Origin: Ruminiclostridium hungatei
GTDB lineage: Bacteria; Bacillota; Clostridia; Acetivibrionales; DSM-1351
Assembly (NCBI RefSeq): GCF_002051585.1
Contig: NZ_MZGX01000011.1
Span: forward strand, 84,496 to 148,495
DNA length: 64,000 bases
Direction of reading: 5' to 3'
Each line of letters begins with the position of its first letter. Position 1 is the stretch's first letter. Positions 7,711 to 16,445 of the stretch are shown here, piece after piece. A program made the position numbers and the translations under genes. The notes below the pieces were generated by a model that was not told the origin of the DNA, made no database searches, and saw only the letters and a program-made list of their open reading frames with translations.

Positions 7711-8556
7711 ATGGAATGGATTGAAAGGCTTAATTCAGTTATCGCATATATCGAAGAGCATCTGGAGGATGAAATAGTCAATGATGAGATAGGCAGAATC
7801 GTGCTGTGTCCCGTAGGAGCATTTCTGAGAACCTTCTCCTTGCTGACGGGAATTACTCTTTCGGAATATATCCGCAGAAGAAAGCTTACAATGGCTGCCT
7901 TTGAGCTCCAGTCCACCGACTGCAAGGTGATTGATCTTGCTGTCAAATATGGATATGAGTCTTCTGATGCCTTCTGTGTAGCCTTCAAAAAAATGCATGG
8001 AATTCCGCCTGCAAATGCACGGCAGCAGAATATCAAGCTCAAATCCTTTCCGCGCTTGTCCTTTACATTAAAAATCAGGGGAGATGCAGAGATGAATTAT
8101 CGTGTTGTAGAAAGAGAAAGCTTTAAGGTTGCCGGAAAAATAGTATCCTCATCACTGGAGGACAATGTAATACCGGAGTTCTGGAATACCTGCAAAAAAG
8201 ACGGTACAATTGAAAGACTTGCGGAAGTGGGAGTGGACGGCAATACATACGGCATGTGTTTCGGGTTTAACGACCAGGGGTTCAATGACTATATGGTGGG
8301 TATTGAGACTGCTTACGAAAATGTAAGTGATTTGAAGACAGTTACAGTTCCGAAATCCACGTGGCTGGTATTTGAATCCATCGGACCTGTCAATCCGACG
8401 CTGGGCAACACCTGGGCACGGATTTACGGGGAATTCCTGCCTCAAAGCATCTATAAGCAGTCTGCTTTGCCAACCATAGAAAAATACTTCTCAAATGATG
8501 TTGATTCTGAGGAGTATCTGGTTGAAATATGGATTCCTGTGGTTACGGAACAATAA
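7711..8556 (+). CDS. AraC-family regulator with GyrI-like effector domain
   Basis: This is a 281-aa transcription factor. Residues ~8-105 form the double helix-turn-helix of the AraC family (ITLSEYIRRRKLTMAAFEL, then VKYGYESSDAFCVAFKKMHG). Residues ~125-281 look like the AraC effector-binding/GyrI-like fold (YRVVERESFKVAGKIV ... YLVEIWIPV), which binds small hydrophobic or cationic ligands in relatives such as BmrR and Rob. GAAAGGAG precedes the ATG. It is monocistronic and convergent with a ferredoxin gene. No obvious target gene or drug pump is adjacent, so the regulon is unknown. Confidence 0.88.
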   Translation: MEWIERLNSVIAYIEEHLEDEIVNDEIGRIVLCPVGAFLRTFSLLTGITLSEYIRRRKLTMAAFELQSTDCKVIDLAVKYGYESSDAFCVAFKKMHGIPPANARQQNIKLKSFPRLSFTLKIRGDAEMNYRVVERESFKVAGKIVSSSLEDNVIPEFWNTCKKDGTIERLAEVGVDGNTYGMCFGFNDQGFNDYMVGIETAYENVSDLKTVTVPKSTWLVFESIGPVNPTLGNTWARIYGEFLPQSIYKQSALPTIEKYFSNDVDSEEYLVEIWIPVVTEQ

Positions 8557-8594
8557 GGATTTTTTGGCGGTACTCAACCGGAGTACCGATATAT

Positions 8595-8641
8595 GATTAC
8601 CGATGAAAAGCAATCCTGCGGCTTGCCTTTCATCGGTAATC
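8595..8641. terminator. Long hairpin between convergent genes
   Basis: A 19-bp inverted repeat (GATTACCGATGAAAAGCAA / TTGCCTTTCATCGGTAATC, one mismatch) lies between the AraC-type gene and the ferredoxin gene, just past both stop codons. It lacks a strong T run on either side, so its termination strength is uncertain, but the position suits a bidirectional terminator. Confidence 0.5.
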
Positions 8642-8655
8642 GCTATTTAGCGGGC

Positions 8656-8847
8656 TTATTCTTCCAGGTTTATTACGCTTACAGGACAGCCGTCCCTGGC
8701 GTCCTCGGCATCTTGTTCCGTTTCTTCCGGGATATCGTCCTCAATGGCCTCAGCTTTGTTATCATCATTCATGCTGAATACCGACGGGCAAATTGATACG
8801 CACAATTCACAACTGATGCAGCCGTCCTGATCTACAGATGCTTTCAT
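8656..8847 (-). CDS. Ferredoxin, single [4Fe-4S] type
   Basis: This 63-aa electron carrier has the cluster motif C-I-S-C-E-L-C-V-S-I-C-P (Cys at about 10, 13, 16 plus a Cys near 20) and a distant DGCPVSVI cysteine. A long acidic stretch lies between. The pattern fits small clostridial/Thermotoga-type ferredoxins that bind one [4Fe-4S] cluster. AGGAGG precedes the ATG. It is transcribed alone on the minus strand, so its redox partners cannot be inferred from location. Confidence 0.9.
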   Translation of the reverse strand: MKASVDQDGCISCELCVSICPSVFSMNDDNKAEAIEDDIPEETEQDAEDARDGCPVSVINLEE

Positions 8848-9036
8848 TTTATTACCTCCTGATTAATTTGTTTCAAAATTATTATTACAATAATTTCTGA
8901 TAATATGCCTTGACGGCGGATCAAAAAAATGTGTATACAATGTACTTATAAATATTGATTTTCAATTTAAGTTGAGTTATATTAAAATTAAATTATAGAA
9001 AATTGCAAGCGGTTTATATACGGCTTCGAGGTTAAA

Positions 9037-9894
9037 ATGGTTAATGATATAGAGGTAATAGACAGTCATGTTCACACTTTTGCCAGTGATGACATTGCAG
9101 AAAGAATTATAGCTTCCTTTAACAAAATCTATGATATAGAGTTTGCCAATCCGGGTAATGGAACCATAAGCAATGTTTTAAATAACATGAAGGAAGGCGG
9201 CATTGACAGGACTGTGATGGTTAATTTCGCTCCGCCCAAAATAGTCCATCAAAACAATCTGTGGACTCTGAAGGCAGGTGGGGATTCCGGAGGCAAGCTG
9301 ATTCCTCTGGTAAGCTTTCATCCGGAAATGGAAGGAGTATTGACTGAGCATCTAGAAAACTACATAAATGCAGGAGCCCGGGGCATTAAGCTCCATCCCA
9401 TGGCACAGGGCTTTGATGTCAGAGACCGGCGGCTGGATGAACTCTTCAGGACATGCAGCCAAAGGAGCTTTCCAGTGCTGATACACTGCGGACGTGTTTC
9501 AAATGCCAGATTGAATGAATATTCTGATTTTGAATGTATAGTACCCGTTATTGAAAAGTACCCTGAACTGCCTGTAATACTTGCCCACATGGCAGATGGC
9601 CAGATTGACCGGTGCCTGGAAGTATCAAAAAAATATTCCAATGTATTTTTGGACACTTCAATTGTAATTACCGGCTATCCCGATATAATGAATGTAAATG
9701 AACCAAGCTGGCTTGATGACGGCCAGGTGGTTTCAATAATTAACGAAGTAGGCGCGGACAGGATTATATTCGGTTCGGATTTCCCATGGGGAAGCCCTAT
9801 ACATGATTTGAACAGGATAATGAATTTTAAACTGGACCATCATCAGAAGGAACTTATTTTCAGCGGCAATGCAAAAAGACTTTTTAAATTGTAA
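9037..9894 (+). CDS. Amidohydrolase-family metal-dependent hydrolase
   Basis: The 285-aa protein has the amidohydrolase_2 (TIM-barrel) signature set: N-terminal IDSHVHTF (the HxH metal ligands), GIKLHPMAQG, LIHCGR, LAHMADG and FGSDFPWGSP near the C-terminus. These supply the metal ligands and general base in the family, whose members hydrolyse or decarboxylate many small substrates. I cannot name the substrate. The start has a weak GAGGT. A small membrane protein follows 25 bp downstream and may be co-transcribed. Confidence 0.82.
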   Translation: MVNDIEVIDSHVHTFASDDIAERIIASFNKIYDIEFANPGNGTISNVLNNMKEGGIDRTVMVNFAPPKIVHQNNLWTLKAGGDSGGKLIPLVSFHPEMEGVLTEHLENYINAGARGIKLHPMAQGFDVRDRRLDELFRTCSQRSFPVLIHCGRVSNARLNEYSDFECIVPVIEKYPELPVILAHMADGQIDRCLEVSKKYSNVFLDTSIVITGYPDIMNVNEPSWLDDGQVVSIINEVGADRIIFGSDFPWGSPIHDLNRIMNFKLDHHQKELIFSGNAKRLFKL

Positions 9895-9919
9895 TGCATA
9901 GAAAGAAGGTAGGTGTCAA

Positions 9920-10252
9920 ATGAGCAAATGGAGGCTTAAGTATTTGCTGACTCTGGTTTACAGTGTGGCTATTGCTGCAGTTTTTTGCCTTGTGGCATAT
10001 TTGATTTCTCAAAGAATTAATTTTAATCTGAAGGAAACCTATTTCCTCATTGGGTTGGTTGCTGTTCTTGCAGGTATATTAATAATTATTGCAAAAAATC
10101 AGAGCAGAGTGACTGTATCAGACATAGTTGAACAGAATATGGAGGAGGATGAGCCGGGGAAGGAAGGAGCAGGGATACTGCTGGGCCTTAATGGCTTCAC
10201 ACTTGTACTGTCGGGCGTTTTCCTGCTGGTTATAGATGCGGTAATAAGGTAA
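9920..10252 (+). CDS. Small three-helix membrane protein, unknown
   Basis: This 110-aa protein has three predicted membrane helices (about residues 8-30, 40-58 and 84-107). A short acidic loop (EQNMEEDEPGKEG) lies between helices two and three. I do not recognise a family. GAAAGAAGGTAGG precedes the ATG, and it sits 25 bp after the amidohydrolase gene, so the two are probably an operon. Confidence 0.65.
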   Translation: MSKWRLKYLLTLVYSVAIAAVFCLVAYLISQRINFNLKETYFLIGLVAVLAGILIIIAKNQSRVTVSDIVEQNMEEDEPGKEGAGILLGLNGFTLVLSGVFLLVIDAVIR

Positions 10253-10348
10253 AGACCATAAAAATTTTACTATCTGGTATTTTTAATGTAAATACATTTA
10301 ACATATTTGTATAAAATACAATATAGATATTTTGAGATGGAGACATTT

Positions 10349-11221
10349 ATGAAGAGACTATATTTATCTATACTGTATGTTATTTTTATATCTGTTTTAA
10401 TAAGCGGGACCATATTATACAGCAAGCCCCCCGCTCAAAGCAGCAAGAATCCTTATCCTGCCGCAAGGGAAGACCGGGAGACGGGGACTGAAAAAAAGGC
10501 CCGATGGGAATCGGGGTCTGTCAAAAGCATGAACAGCAGTATCTATGTAAAAAAAGAAGAGATAGCTATACTGGGAAATAAGAACCAGGTGGATTTGCAT
10601 GCCTTTATGGCGGAAGACAATTATGGACTTGTCACCTTGAACCTGACATACAAGCTCAAGGAAAAGCTCATAAGGTGCGATATTGAACCTGTTAAGCTGA
10701 AAGAAATCAGAAATATGTTCAAATTAAGGGAAAAGCACGGAAAAGGCTTTGTAATAAAAAATATGCTGTTCAATGAAAAAATGGGAAAAATTTATTACCT
10801 GTTTGAGGGAAAGGCCGAATATGATTATTTTCATTCTGCGCTGTATTCCTATGATCTGGAAAACTCAAAGCTGGAAAAAATTTATCAGGAAATCGGACTG
10901 TTCGGGAATTTTTATCTGTCCTCAGACGGCAAGTATAATGCTTGCTCATATCTGTCCTGTCCTCAGAATATATCAGGCAACCAGAGAAACACCGTGATAA
11001 TTTTTGACTGCAAAGACGGCAGTCTGTTATTTAACAGCAATGAGCTCTCTGCTCATGGGGAGGTAAATGATAAATTTTCCATATACAGCTATGACTTTAT
11101 AAAGTGGCAGGACAATAATACCTGCCAGCTCAGGCAGAATAAACGTGCCAGGGACGGAGTGGAAAAATCCATGGAAAACATACTGCTGTATAATGTGACG
11201 GCAAAGCGGGTGATAGAATAG
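10349..11221 (+). CDS. Membrane-anchored hypothetical protein
   Basis: I chose the ATG at 10349 (MKRLYLSILYV) because GGAG lies just before it and the hydrophobic anchor begins there. Longer TTG or ATG starts add unlikely residues. The 290-aa product has one N-terminal membrane segment (about residues 3-22) and a soluble remainder with repeating strand-turn patterns (YSYDLENSKLEKIY, YLSSDGKYNACSYL). This resembles a partial beta-propeller of the TolB/WD type, but I cannot assign a family. There are no catalytic motifs. It stands alone between the small membrane protein and the flavoprotein gene. Confidence 0.6.
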   Translation: MKRLYLSILYVIFISVLISGTILYSKPPAQSSKNPYPAAREDRETGTEKKARWESGSVKSMNSSIYVKKEEIAILGNKNQVDLHAFMAEDNYGLVTLNLTYKLKEKLIRCDIEPVKLKEIRNMFKLREKHGKGFVIKNMLFNEKMGKIYYLFEGKAEYDYFHSALYSYDLENSKLEKIYQEIGLFGNFYLSSDGKYNACSYLSCPQNISGNQRNTVIIFDCKDGSLLFNSNELSAHGEVNDKFSIYSYDFIKWQDNNTCQLRQNKRARDGVEKSMENILLYNVTAKRVIE

Positions 11222-11365
11222 CAGGTCCTTTCAGGCATCCGGCGGAAGGTCTTGTTTTTATCTCCTGCGTATTTATACCGGCACACCGGAGGCAACTTGT
11301 TTTCATCACGCAATTGGTGTATTCTTTTATGAGTACGCATATTTTTTGTTTTGGAGTGATGTTGA

Positions 11366-11965
11366 ATGTATATCGTGGGCCTTAATGGCAGTGCGAATCA
11401 GGACGGAAATACAAGCTTTCTGGTGGGCAGGGTGCTTGAGGAATGCTCCAGGCAGGGAGCCGACACCATCTTGCTGGACATAGGAAAGATAATGAATGAG
11501 CAGAAGAACGGGTATTGCACCGCTTGCTCCAATCCGTGCACCGGCATCTGCTATAAGGGCAGCCGCCTTGAAGAGGCTTTTGAAATAATGAAGAAAGCCG
11601 ACGGCATTGTAGTCGGCAGTCCGGTATATTTCGGCAGTGTTTCCGCACAACTCAAGGCCATGTTTGATAAAACCAGAAGGATAAGGGCAAATAAATGGCT
11701 TTACAACAAAGCGGGGGTCGGAGTCAGTGTGGGGACTTCCAGATTTGGAGGCCAGGAGACCGCTCTAAAGGCAATGCACGATATGATGCTGGTAAATGGT
11801 ATGATTATAGTGGGAGACGGATATATTGACGACGACTGCGGGCACCACGGTGTTTGTGCCATGCGGCCTGCAAAGGATGATGAAAACGCCGTAAAGCGGA
11901 CGGCAATATCCGGCAGGAGATTGGTGGAGGTTTGCCGCGCCACAGTGGGAATAAGGAATTTATAA
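11366..11965 (+). CDS. NADPH-dependent FMN reductase-like flavoprotein
   Basis: This 199-aa flavodoxin-fold protein begins with the FMN phosphate-binding loop GLNGSANQDGNTSF. It then has the VVGSPVYFGSVSAQLKAMFD motif typical of the FMN-reductase/iron-sulfur flavoprotein family. Between them lie several cysteines (CTACSNPCTGIC), as in iron-sulfur flavoproteins that carry a [4Fe-4S] cluster with a compact cysteine motif. A redox role is clear, but the physiological substrate is not. It probably heads a run of three co-directional genes, with 59 bp to the next. Confidence 0.82.
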   Translation: MYIVGLNGSANQDGNTSFLVGRVLEECSRQGADTILLDIGKIMNEQKNGYCTACSNPCTGICYKGSRLEEAFEIMKKADGIVVGSPVYFGSVSAQLKAMFDKTRRIRANKWLYNKAGVGVSVGTSRFGGQETALKAMHDMMLVNGMIIVGDGYIDDDCGHHGVCAMRPAKDDENAVKRTAISGRRLVEVCRATVGIRNL

Positions 11966-12024
11966 GCAGGCTTTACCTGACAGGAAGATAACTAAAATCA
12001 ACAATATACAAATGGAGTTTTTAT

Positions 12025-12801
12025 ATGCTGAATGAGTTTTCAAGAAATGAATTGATCATAGGAAAAGCAGGGTTGGAAAAACTGCAAAACAGCAAGGTTG
12101 CAGTTTTCGGAGTGGGCGGTGTGGGTTCATATACCGTTGAAGCCCTGGTAAGGTGCGGACTTGGTAAAATCGTACTGATTGATGATGACTGTGTATGCCT
12201 GACAAATTTGAACAGGCAGCTACATGCCACTCGGAAGACAGTAGGTAAACCCAAGGTTGAAGCAATGAGGGACAGGATTCTGGAAATAAATCCTCAATGC
12301 CAGGTGGAGATAATTCAAAAATTTTATATGCCGGAGGTTGCGGAGGAGATATTGGACACAACCTGTGATTACATTGTAGACGCCATAGATACCGTTACTG
12401 CAAAGATCGATCTTGTTGTAAGGGCGGATAAGCTGGGAATACCTGTTATAAGTGCCATGGGGGCAGGCAATAAGCTGGACCCCACCAGATTTGAGGTGTC
12501 GGATATATATAAAACCTCCGTGGACCCTCTGGCAAAGGTGGTCAGAAAAGAACTGAGGCTGAGAGGAATCAAGAAGCTCAAAGTGGTCTACTCCAAGGAG
12601 GAGCCCAGGAAGCCTGTTGAAACTGAAAGTTCTAGCTGCAGTGCGGGCTGCATTTGTCCAAAGGGCTCCACAAGAAAATGCACGGTCAAGCATCAGATAC
12701 CGGGAAGCCTTCCCTTTGTGCCGTCGGTAATGGGCTTGATAATTGCCGGAGAAGTAATAAAGGATATTATAGAGTGGGATAAAAGTAAGCAGGTGATTTG
12801 A
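12025..12801 (+). CDS. tcdA: tRNA threonylcarbamoyladenosine dehydratase (E1-like)
   Basis: The 258-aa protein is an E1/ThiF-fold ATP-dependent enzyme. It shows the nucleotide-binding GVGGVGSYTVEALVRCG, the DDDCVCLTNLNRQ segment and the VDAIDTV block. It continues with a Cys-rich loop (SSSCSAGCICPKG) and the C-terminal SLPFVPSVMGLIIAGEVIKD, which together fit TcdA/CsdL. That enzyme cyclises N6-threonylcarbamoyladenosine at position 37 of ANN-decoding tRNAs. Length and order match the family. GGAG precedes the ATG. Generic ThiF-like adenylyltransferases are the alternative, but the C-terminal signature favours TcdA. Confidence 0.9.
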   Translation: MLNEFSRNELIIGKAGLEKLQNSKVAVFGVGGVGSYTVEALVRCGLGKIVLIDDDCVCLTNLNRQLHATRKTVGKPKVEAMRDRILEINPQCQVEIIQKFYMPEVAEEILDTTCDYIVDAIDTVTAKIDLVVRADKLGIPVISAMGAGNKLDPTRFEVSDIYKTSVDPLAKVVRKELRLRGIKKLKVVYSKEEPRKPVETESSSCSAGCICPKGSTRKCTVKHQIPGSLPFVPSVMGLIIAGEVIKDIIEWDKSKQVI

Positions 12802-12834
12802 CGTTATACAGGCAAATCGGAAACGGAGATAAAG

Positions 12835-13515
12835 ATGTTTGAAAAACGTATAAATATTTTCACCGGCCACTTCGGAAGCGGAAAGACCGAAGTGGCGGTT
12901 AATTCCGCCTTGAAGCTGGCCGAGTCGGGTCTTAAGACCTCAATAGTGGATTTTGACATTGTCAATCCGTATTTCCGCACAGCAGATGCCAGAGAAGAGC
13001 TGGAAAGAAACAATATAAGGGTTGTTTTGCCGTTATATGCAAACACAAATGTAGATGTACCTGCCATTCCGCCGGAGATTTATTCTCTGTTTCAGAATAA
13101 GGAATATAAGGTTGTGCTGGATGTTGGCGGCGACGATCTGGGCGCCAGGGCGGTATCCAGATTTAAGGAAGAAATATTGAACGATGATTACGAAATGTTT
13201 TTTGTCATTAATACCAGAAGGGGTATGACCGATACCCCTGAAAAAATTATGGAGATGCTTGCACTTATTGAGGATAGTGCAAATATTAAGGTTACCAAAT
13301 TGATAAATAACAGCAACCTGCTGGAGGAAACCTCACCTGAAATACTGCTGGAAGGTAATGAAACCATCTCGGCAGTTTCGGAAAAGCTTGGAATACCCAT
13401 TGGAATAACCGCAGGCATGGAAGAAGTTGTGGGAAGGCTTGACAGCAGCGGCTTATGCGGTTCTGAAGTGCTTGCAATGAGAAAGCTGATCCATCTTCCC
13501 TGGAACAGGGGCTAG
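12835..13515 (+). CDS. P-loop ATPase of CobQ/MinD/ParA type
   Basis: The 226-aa protein begins with a deviant Walker A (GHFGSGKTEVAVN), followed by IVDFDIVNPYFR and VVLDVGGDDLGAR, which fit a SIMIBI-class ATP-binding fold. No partner-binding domain is added. The specific role is unknown; relatives are annotated only as ATP-binding proteins. It lies 33 bp after tcdA with its own GGAG and is probably in the same transcript. Confidence 0.72.
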   Translation: MFEKRINIFTGHFGSGKTEVAVNSALKLAESGLKTSIVDFDIVNPYFRTADAREELERNNIRVVLPLYANTNVDVPAIPPEIYSLFQNKEYKVVLDVGGDDLGARAVSRFKEEILNDDYEMFFVINTRRGMTDTPEKIMEMLALIEDSANIKVTKLINNSNLLEETSPEILLEGNETISAVSEKLGIPIGITAGMEEVVGRLDSSGLCGSEVLAMRKLIHLPWNRG

Positions 13516-13610
13516 ACTCAGCAGCGCAAAACATATAGCTAAAGCCATACATACAATCCACGGACACTTTGCTGACGGACGTGGATTTGTAAATTTTACC
13601 GGCTGCGATA

Positions 13611-13639
13611 TTTACACCCTTGTGTATTAGTGATATAAT
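13611..13639 (+). promoter_or_regulatory. Housekeeping promoter of the GntR-ABC operon
   Basis: TTTACA (13611-13616) and TATAAT (13634-13639) are separated by exactly 17 bp, close to the sigma-A consensus. Transcription would begin near 13646, about 20 bp before the GTG start of the regulator gene. Confidence 0.8.
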
Positions 13640-13643
13640 ACAC
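13622..13643. promoter_or_regulatory. Inverted-repeat operator over the -10 box
   Basis: A perfect palindrome, GTGTATTA-gtgata-TAATACAC, covers the -10 region and the spacer. Such dyads with GTGT/ACAC ends suit the dimeric winged-helix proteins of the GntR family, so the adjacent YtrA-like regulator very probably represses its own operon here. Confidence 0.72.
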
Positions 13644-13664
13644 TTGTGCGGAGGTGGCTGGCCA

Positions 13665-14042
13665 GTGCTGGATTTTTCGAGTCTCATACTGAATAATAAG
13701 GATCCTGTTTATATTCAAATAGCCGGGTTTGTTAAAAGAAAAATACTGTTAAGACAGGCTCAGACCGGCACAGAGCTGCCCTCAAGACGCGAACTGGCCG
13801 CAGTTTTGAACATTAATCCCAATACGGCTCAAAAAGCCTATAAATTGATGGAGGATGAGGGCTTCATAGTCACAAATACAAATGTGGGCAGCATGGTTTA
13901 TGTGGATGCTCCCATATATTCAAAAATAGAAGCCGAGCTTACTGAAGCTATGGTGAATGAATTTGTTTCGGCTGCCAAGGAAGTTAATCTATCCTTTAAA
14001 AAAGTGATACAGATGCTGACAGATAAATGGGACAGCGACTAG
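13665..14042 (+). CDS. GntR-family regulator, YtrA subfamily
   Basis: This short regulator (125 aa) has an N-terminal winged helix (PVYIQIAGFVKRKILL ... LPSRRELAAVLNINPNTAQKAYKLMEDEGFI) and only ~45 further residues. That is the YtrA-type architecture, which lacks a large ligand domain. A GTG at 13665 is the likely start because GGAGGTGG lies 7 bp upstream and family homology begins directly after. An upstream TTG start would overlap the promoter. It is followed by an ABC-type module, as in the Bacillus ytrABCDEF operon, whose regulator responds to cell-wall-active agents. That response is family knowledge, not shown here. Confidence 0.88.
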   Translation: MLDFSSLILNNKDPVYIQIAGFVKRKILLRQAQTGTELPSRRELAAVLNINPNTAQKAYKLMEDEGFIVTNTNVGSMVYVDAPIYSKIEAELTEAMVNEFVSAAKEVNLSFKKVIQMLTDKWDSD

Positions 14043-14118
14043 AGAATAGCCTGACCTGCGTTTGTGTTCGGGTGGGATTTATCTGTGTATTATGGTGATA
14101 GTACAGAGCGGGGGTTTT

Positions 14119-14901
14119 ATGAAGAAGCTTTATAAACTTTTTAATTTCGAAGTCACATTTACATTGAGGGCGGTACTACTTGTATGCTTTGCGCTTATAG
14201 CAGGACAGAACCTGCTTCTGTGTATTTCAAACAGAAATTATCCTCCTGGAAGATATATACCCTTTGAAAAACTGATAGATATTTCGGGTACGGCAATAGT
14301 TTTTATTATATGCCTGGTACTGATTCTGTCCGTCTGCGTTTACAGTGTACTGTCAAACTATTCAGGAAGTAAGAGCATATATACTCTTATGACCATACCC
14401 GGCTCCAGGGGCAGCATATTTGTTTCAAAGCTGTTGTCAGGCCTGACTGGCATGCTGCTGCTGCTGGCCTCCCAGTTAATAAGCATTTTTCTGGGGTATC
14501 TGCTGTTTTCAACAACCTTTGCCGTAACTGAAACAAGTGGTCTTATCAGATTTGAAGAACCTGTAAACGGCCTGTTTCTGGCCTTTGTACGCTCCGGTTT
14601 TCTTAGAATCCTGTATCCGCTGGGAGTGGGGAGCTTCATATGCACCGCTTTCATGTATCTGGCCGTTGTGACGGGGGTACTTTATTCTGTGTATTGTTTT
14701 TTGTCTAAAAAATTCTTATACATCACAGCACCTGCAATACAGGTAATATTGATGGTATTCATCCTGGCCGGCAGGCTCAGGGCCGAAAACCCGGGAGGAG
14801 GGGGCAGGCTTTATATTTACAGCCTCATTCTTTCGGTATTCACAGTATATTATATAAGGCAATGCCTTATTTGGACTAAGAGGAGCACCATATTGGACTG
14901 A
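14119..14901 (+). CDS. ABC-type membrane subunit, unknown substrate
   Basis: The 260-aa product has about six hydrophobic helices arranged like an ABC-2-type permease, including YSVLSNYSGSKSIYTLMTIPGSRG between helices two and three. The start at 14119 is supported by GGGGG upstream and a basic MKKLYKLFNFE beginning. A longer start would add 19 residues. It lies between the GntR regulator and an extracytoplasmic protein, with the matching ATPase two genes downstream, so it most likely forms the transmembrane part of that transporter or lipid-affecting machine. Confidence 0.65.
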   Translation: MKKLYKLFNFEVTFTLRAVLLVCFALIAGQNLLLCISNRNYPPGRYIPFEKLIDISGTAIVFIICLVLILSVCVYSVLSNYSGSKSIYTLMTIPGSRGSIFVSKLLSGLTGMLLLLASQLISIFLGYLLFSTTFAVTETSGLIRFEEPVNGLFLAFVRSGFLRILYPLGVGSFICTAFMYLAVVTGVLYSVYCFLSKKFLYITAPAIQVILMVFILAGRLRAENPGGGGRLYIYSLILSVFTVYYIRQCLIWTKRSTILD

Positions 14902-14912
14902 GGGGGTATTAT

Positions 14913-16316
14913 ATGAAAACTGGAAGGCATACGGCACTAATTGCTGCGGCAGCAGCTTTGGCAGTCATTGCCCTGCTTATGGGAATAATCATAGGAAAGA
15001 GAGACAATCAAACCTTATACCTCAAGGATATTCAGGGGAACAGTGCCTTTCTCAGGGATATAACCGTGAGCGGTGTGGTCCGGGATAAATATCACGGGCT
15101 GCGTTTCAGCATCAGAGACGGCAAGGTGGATAAAAACTTCAGCTTCTATGATAGTGAGTCGGATATGGAAAGATCGCAATGGTCTTCCGGAAACTGGGCA
15201 TTTTATGATTTCCCGGATTATGTTTATAATGTGTCGGGAGAGGTTTCAGCAGATGCAAACCTTAAAGTTGCCGAGACACCCTCAAAAACCGTGGGTGACC
15301 GGGTGTACAGCGGGGAGACATGGCCGCAGCCTGAGAGTACAGGAGAGTATACAGACCGGAAAACCCTTTCCGACAAGATTGACTTATATGTAAACATAGA
15401 TAAGATTGGTGAATTTACAAGAATTAAATTTAAAAGCGGACTCAGTGCAAAGTCGGATAAAATGGAGTTTGAATTTACGAAGACCTACCGGAAGACAGAA
15501 GACGGAGAAGAAGTCATTGCCTCCGGCGGCTCCGATTCCAATATACCTGTCAGAAAAGGCAACCAGATGGATTCCATAGTTGAAGCTGCGGGAAATTTAT
15601 ATTTTACCATTCCTGCAAAAAAATCCTCCAGGGGATCAAATGGAATATACAGGATTGACGAGTGGAGTGTTTGGCCTGACTGGGATAACAAGAAAGAATC
15701 CGGACGGGTGACCGAGCTTGCAGGCTTCAGGCAGGACAACAAAAATACCGAGGTTGTCGCCCTGAAATGCGTACAGGGAAAACTGGTCCTGGTCCTGCTT
15801 ATAGAGGATGTTCTTACCTTCAGGGCTTATGAGCCGGAGACGGGGGAACTTATAGACCAGCTTGAGGTACGGAATTTCGGCAGAAGTGAAATAAGTGACA
15901 ACGTGCAGTTCTTTGTCAACGAAAACAACCTCAACCTTTGCTTTAAGGAAGAAAAGGATATTATTGTAGGAATAAAGCTTGATAAAAAACTGACTCTGGA
16001 ATATTTTATCCAAGGTCTTGAAGTGGATGGAGAGACATATACCTATCTGGAGAATGTTTCGGTAGTTAATAACAAACTTTTGATTTTTTGCGGGTATGCA
16101 GCAAAGGACTCAGTGTTTGTCAGCGGATTGAGACCTGAGAATTATTTCATTTTTGCCTATGACAGGTCCCGGTGGGACAGCAGGCTGCTTTACAAGGGAG
16201 AAGTCATATCCGATGCGGTGCAGGATCTCATATACAGGCAGCAAAACGGCCCTGATTCCGGAGGCTTTGACACATTTGATGCCAGACGTTTCTGCAATGT
16301 CAAGTTTTCAACCTGA
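14913..16316 (+). CDS. Membrane-anchored extracytoplasmic protein of the ABC operon
   Basis: The 467-aa protein has a single N-terminal membrane segment (about residues 8-28) and a large outside domain rich in short strands and charged turns. I see no recognised family motif. Its position between the permease-like gene (12 bp upstream) and the ATPase suggests that it works with them as an accessory or sensor part, comparable in place to the extra genes of ytr-type operons. A GAGGGGGT sequence precedes the ATG. Confidence 0.6.
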   Translation: MKTGRHTALIAAAAALAVIALLMGIIIGKRDNQTLYLKDIQGNSAFLRDITVSGVVRDKYHGLRFSIRDGKVDKNFSFYDSESDMERSQWSSGNWAFYDFPDYVYNVSGEVSADANLKVAETPSKTVGDRVYSGETWPQPESTGEYTDRKTLSDKIDLYVNIDKIGEFTRIKFKSGLSAKSDKMEFEFTKTYRKTEDGEEVIASGGSDSNIPVRKGNQMDSIVEAAGNLYFTIPAKKSSRGSNGIYRIDEWSVWPDWDNKKESGRVTELAGFRQDNKNTEVVALKCVQGKLVLVLLIEDVLTFRAYEPETGELIDQLEVRNFGRSEISDNVQFFVNENNLNLCFKEEKDIIVGIKLDKKLTLEYFIQGLEVDGETYTYLENVSVVNNKLLIFCGYAAKDSVFVSGLRPENYFIFAYDRSRWDSRLLYKGEVISDAVQDLIYRQQNGPDSGGFDTFDARRFCNVKFST

Positions 16317-16337
16317 AGAGCTGCTAAAGAGGTGCTA

Positions 16338-16435
16338 GCGTGAAAGATACATGTGGCAAGTCAAAGTGACTTTCACGCAGCGAAAGCCACCACGTGTCTT
16401 TCATTACTATTTGTGTACGCGCTATGCGCGTAGGT
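16338..16435. repeat. Structured intergenic repeat, family C copy 1
   Basis: A stem GCGTGAAAG/CTTTCACGC is followed by GAAAGCCACCACGTGTCTTTCATTACTA-type sequence and a short hairpin TACGCGCTATGCGCGTA. The first arm (TGAAAGATACATGTGGC) can pair either with the nearby CTTTCACG or with the later GCCACCACGTGTCTTTCA, so two exclusive folds are possible. A related unit precedes the gene at 19702. It lies inside an operon, directly before the ATPase gene. Confidence 0.6.
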
Positions 16436-16445
16436 GGGAGATGAA

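Noticed and set aside
12220..12870. 216-codon minus-strand frame across tcdA and the next gene
   Set aside because: It covers two genes with clear protein families, crosses their boundary, and has no RBS or recognisable motif.
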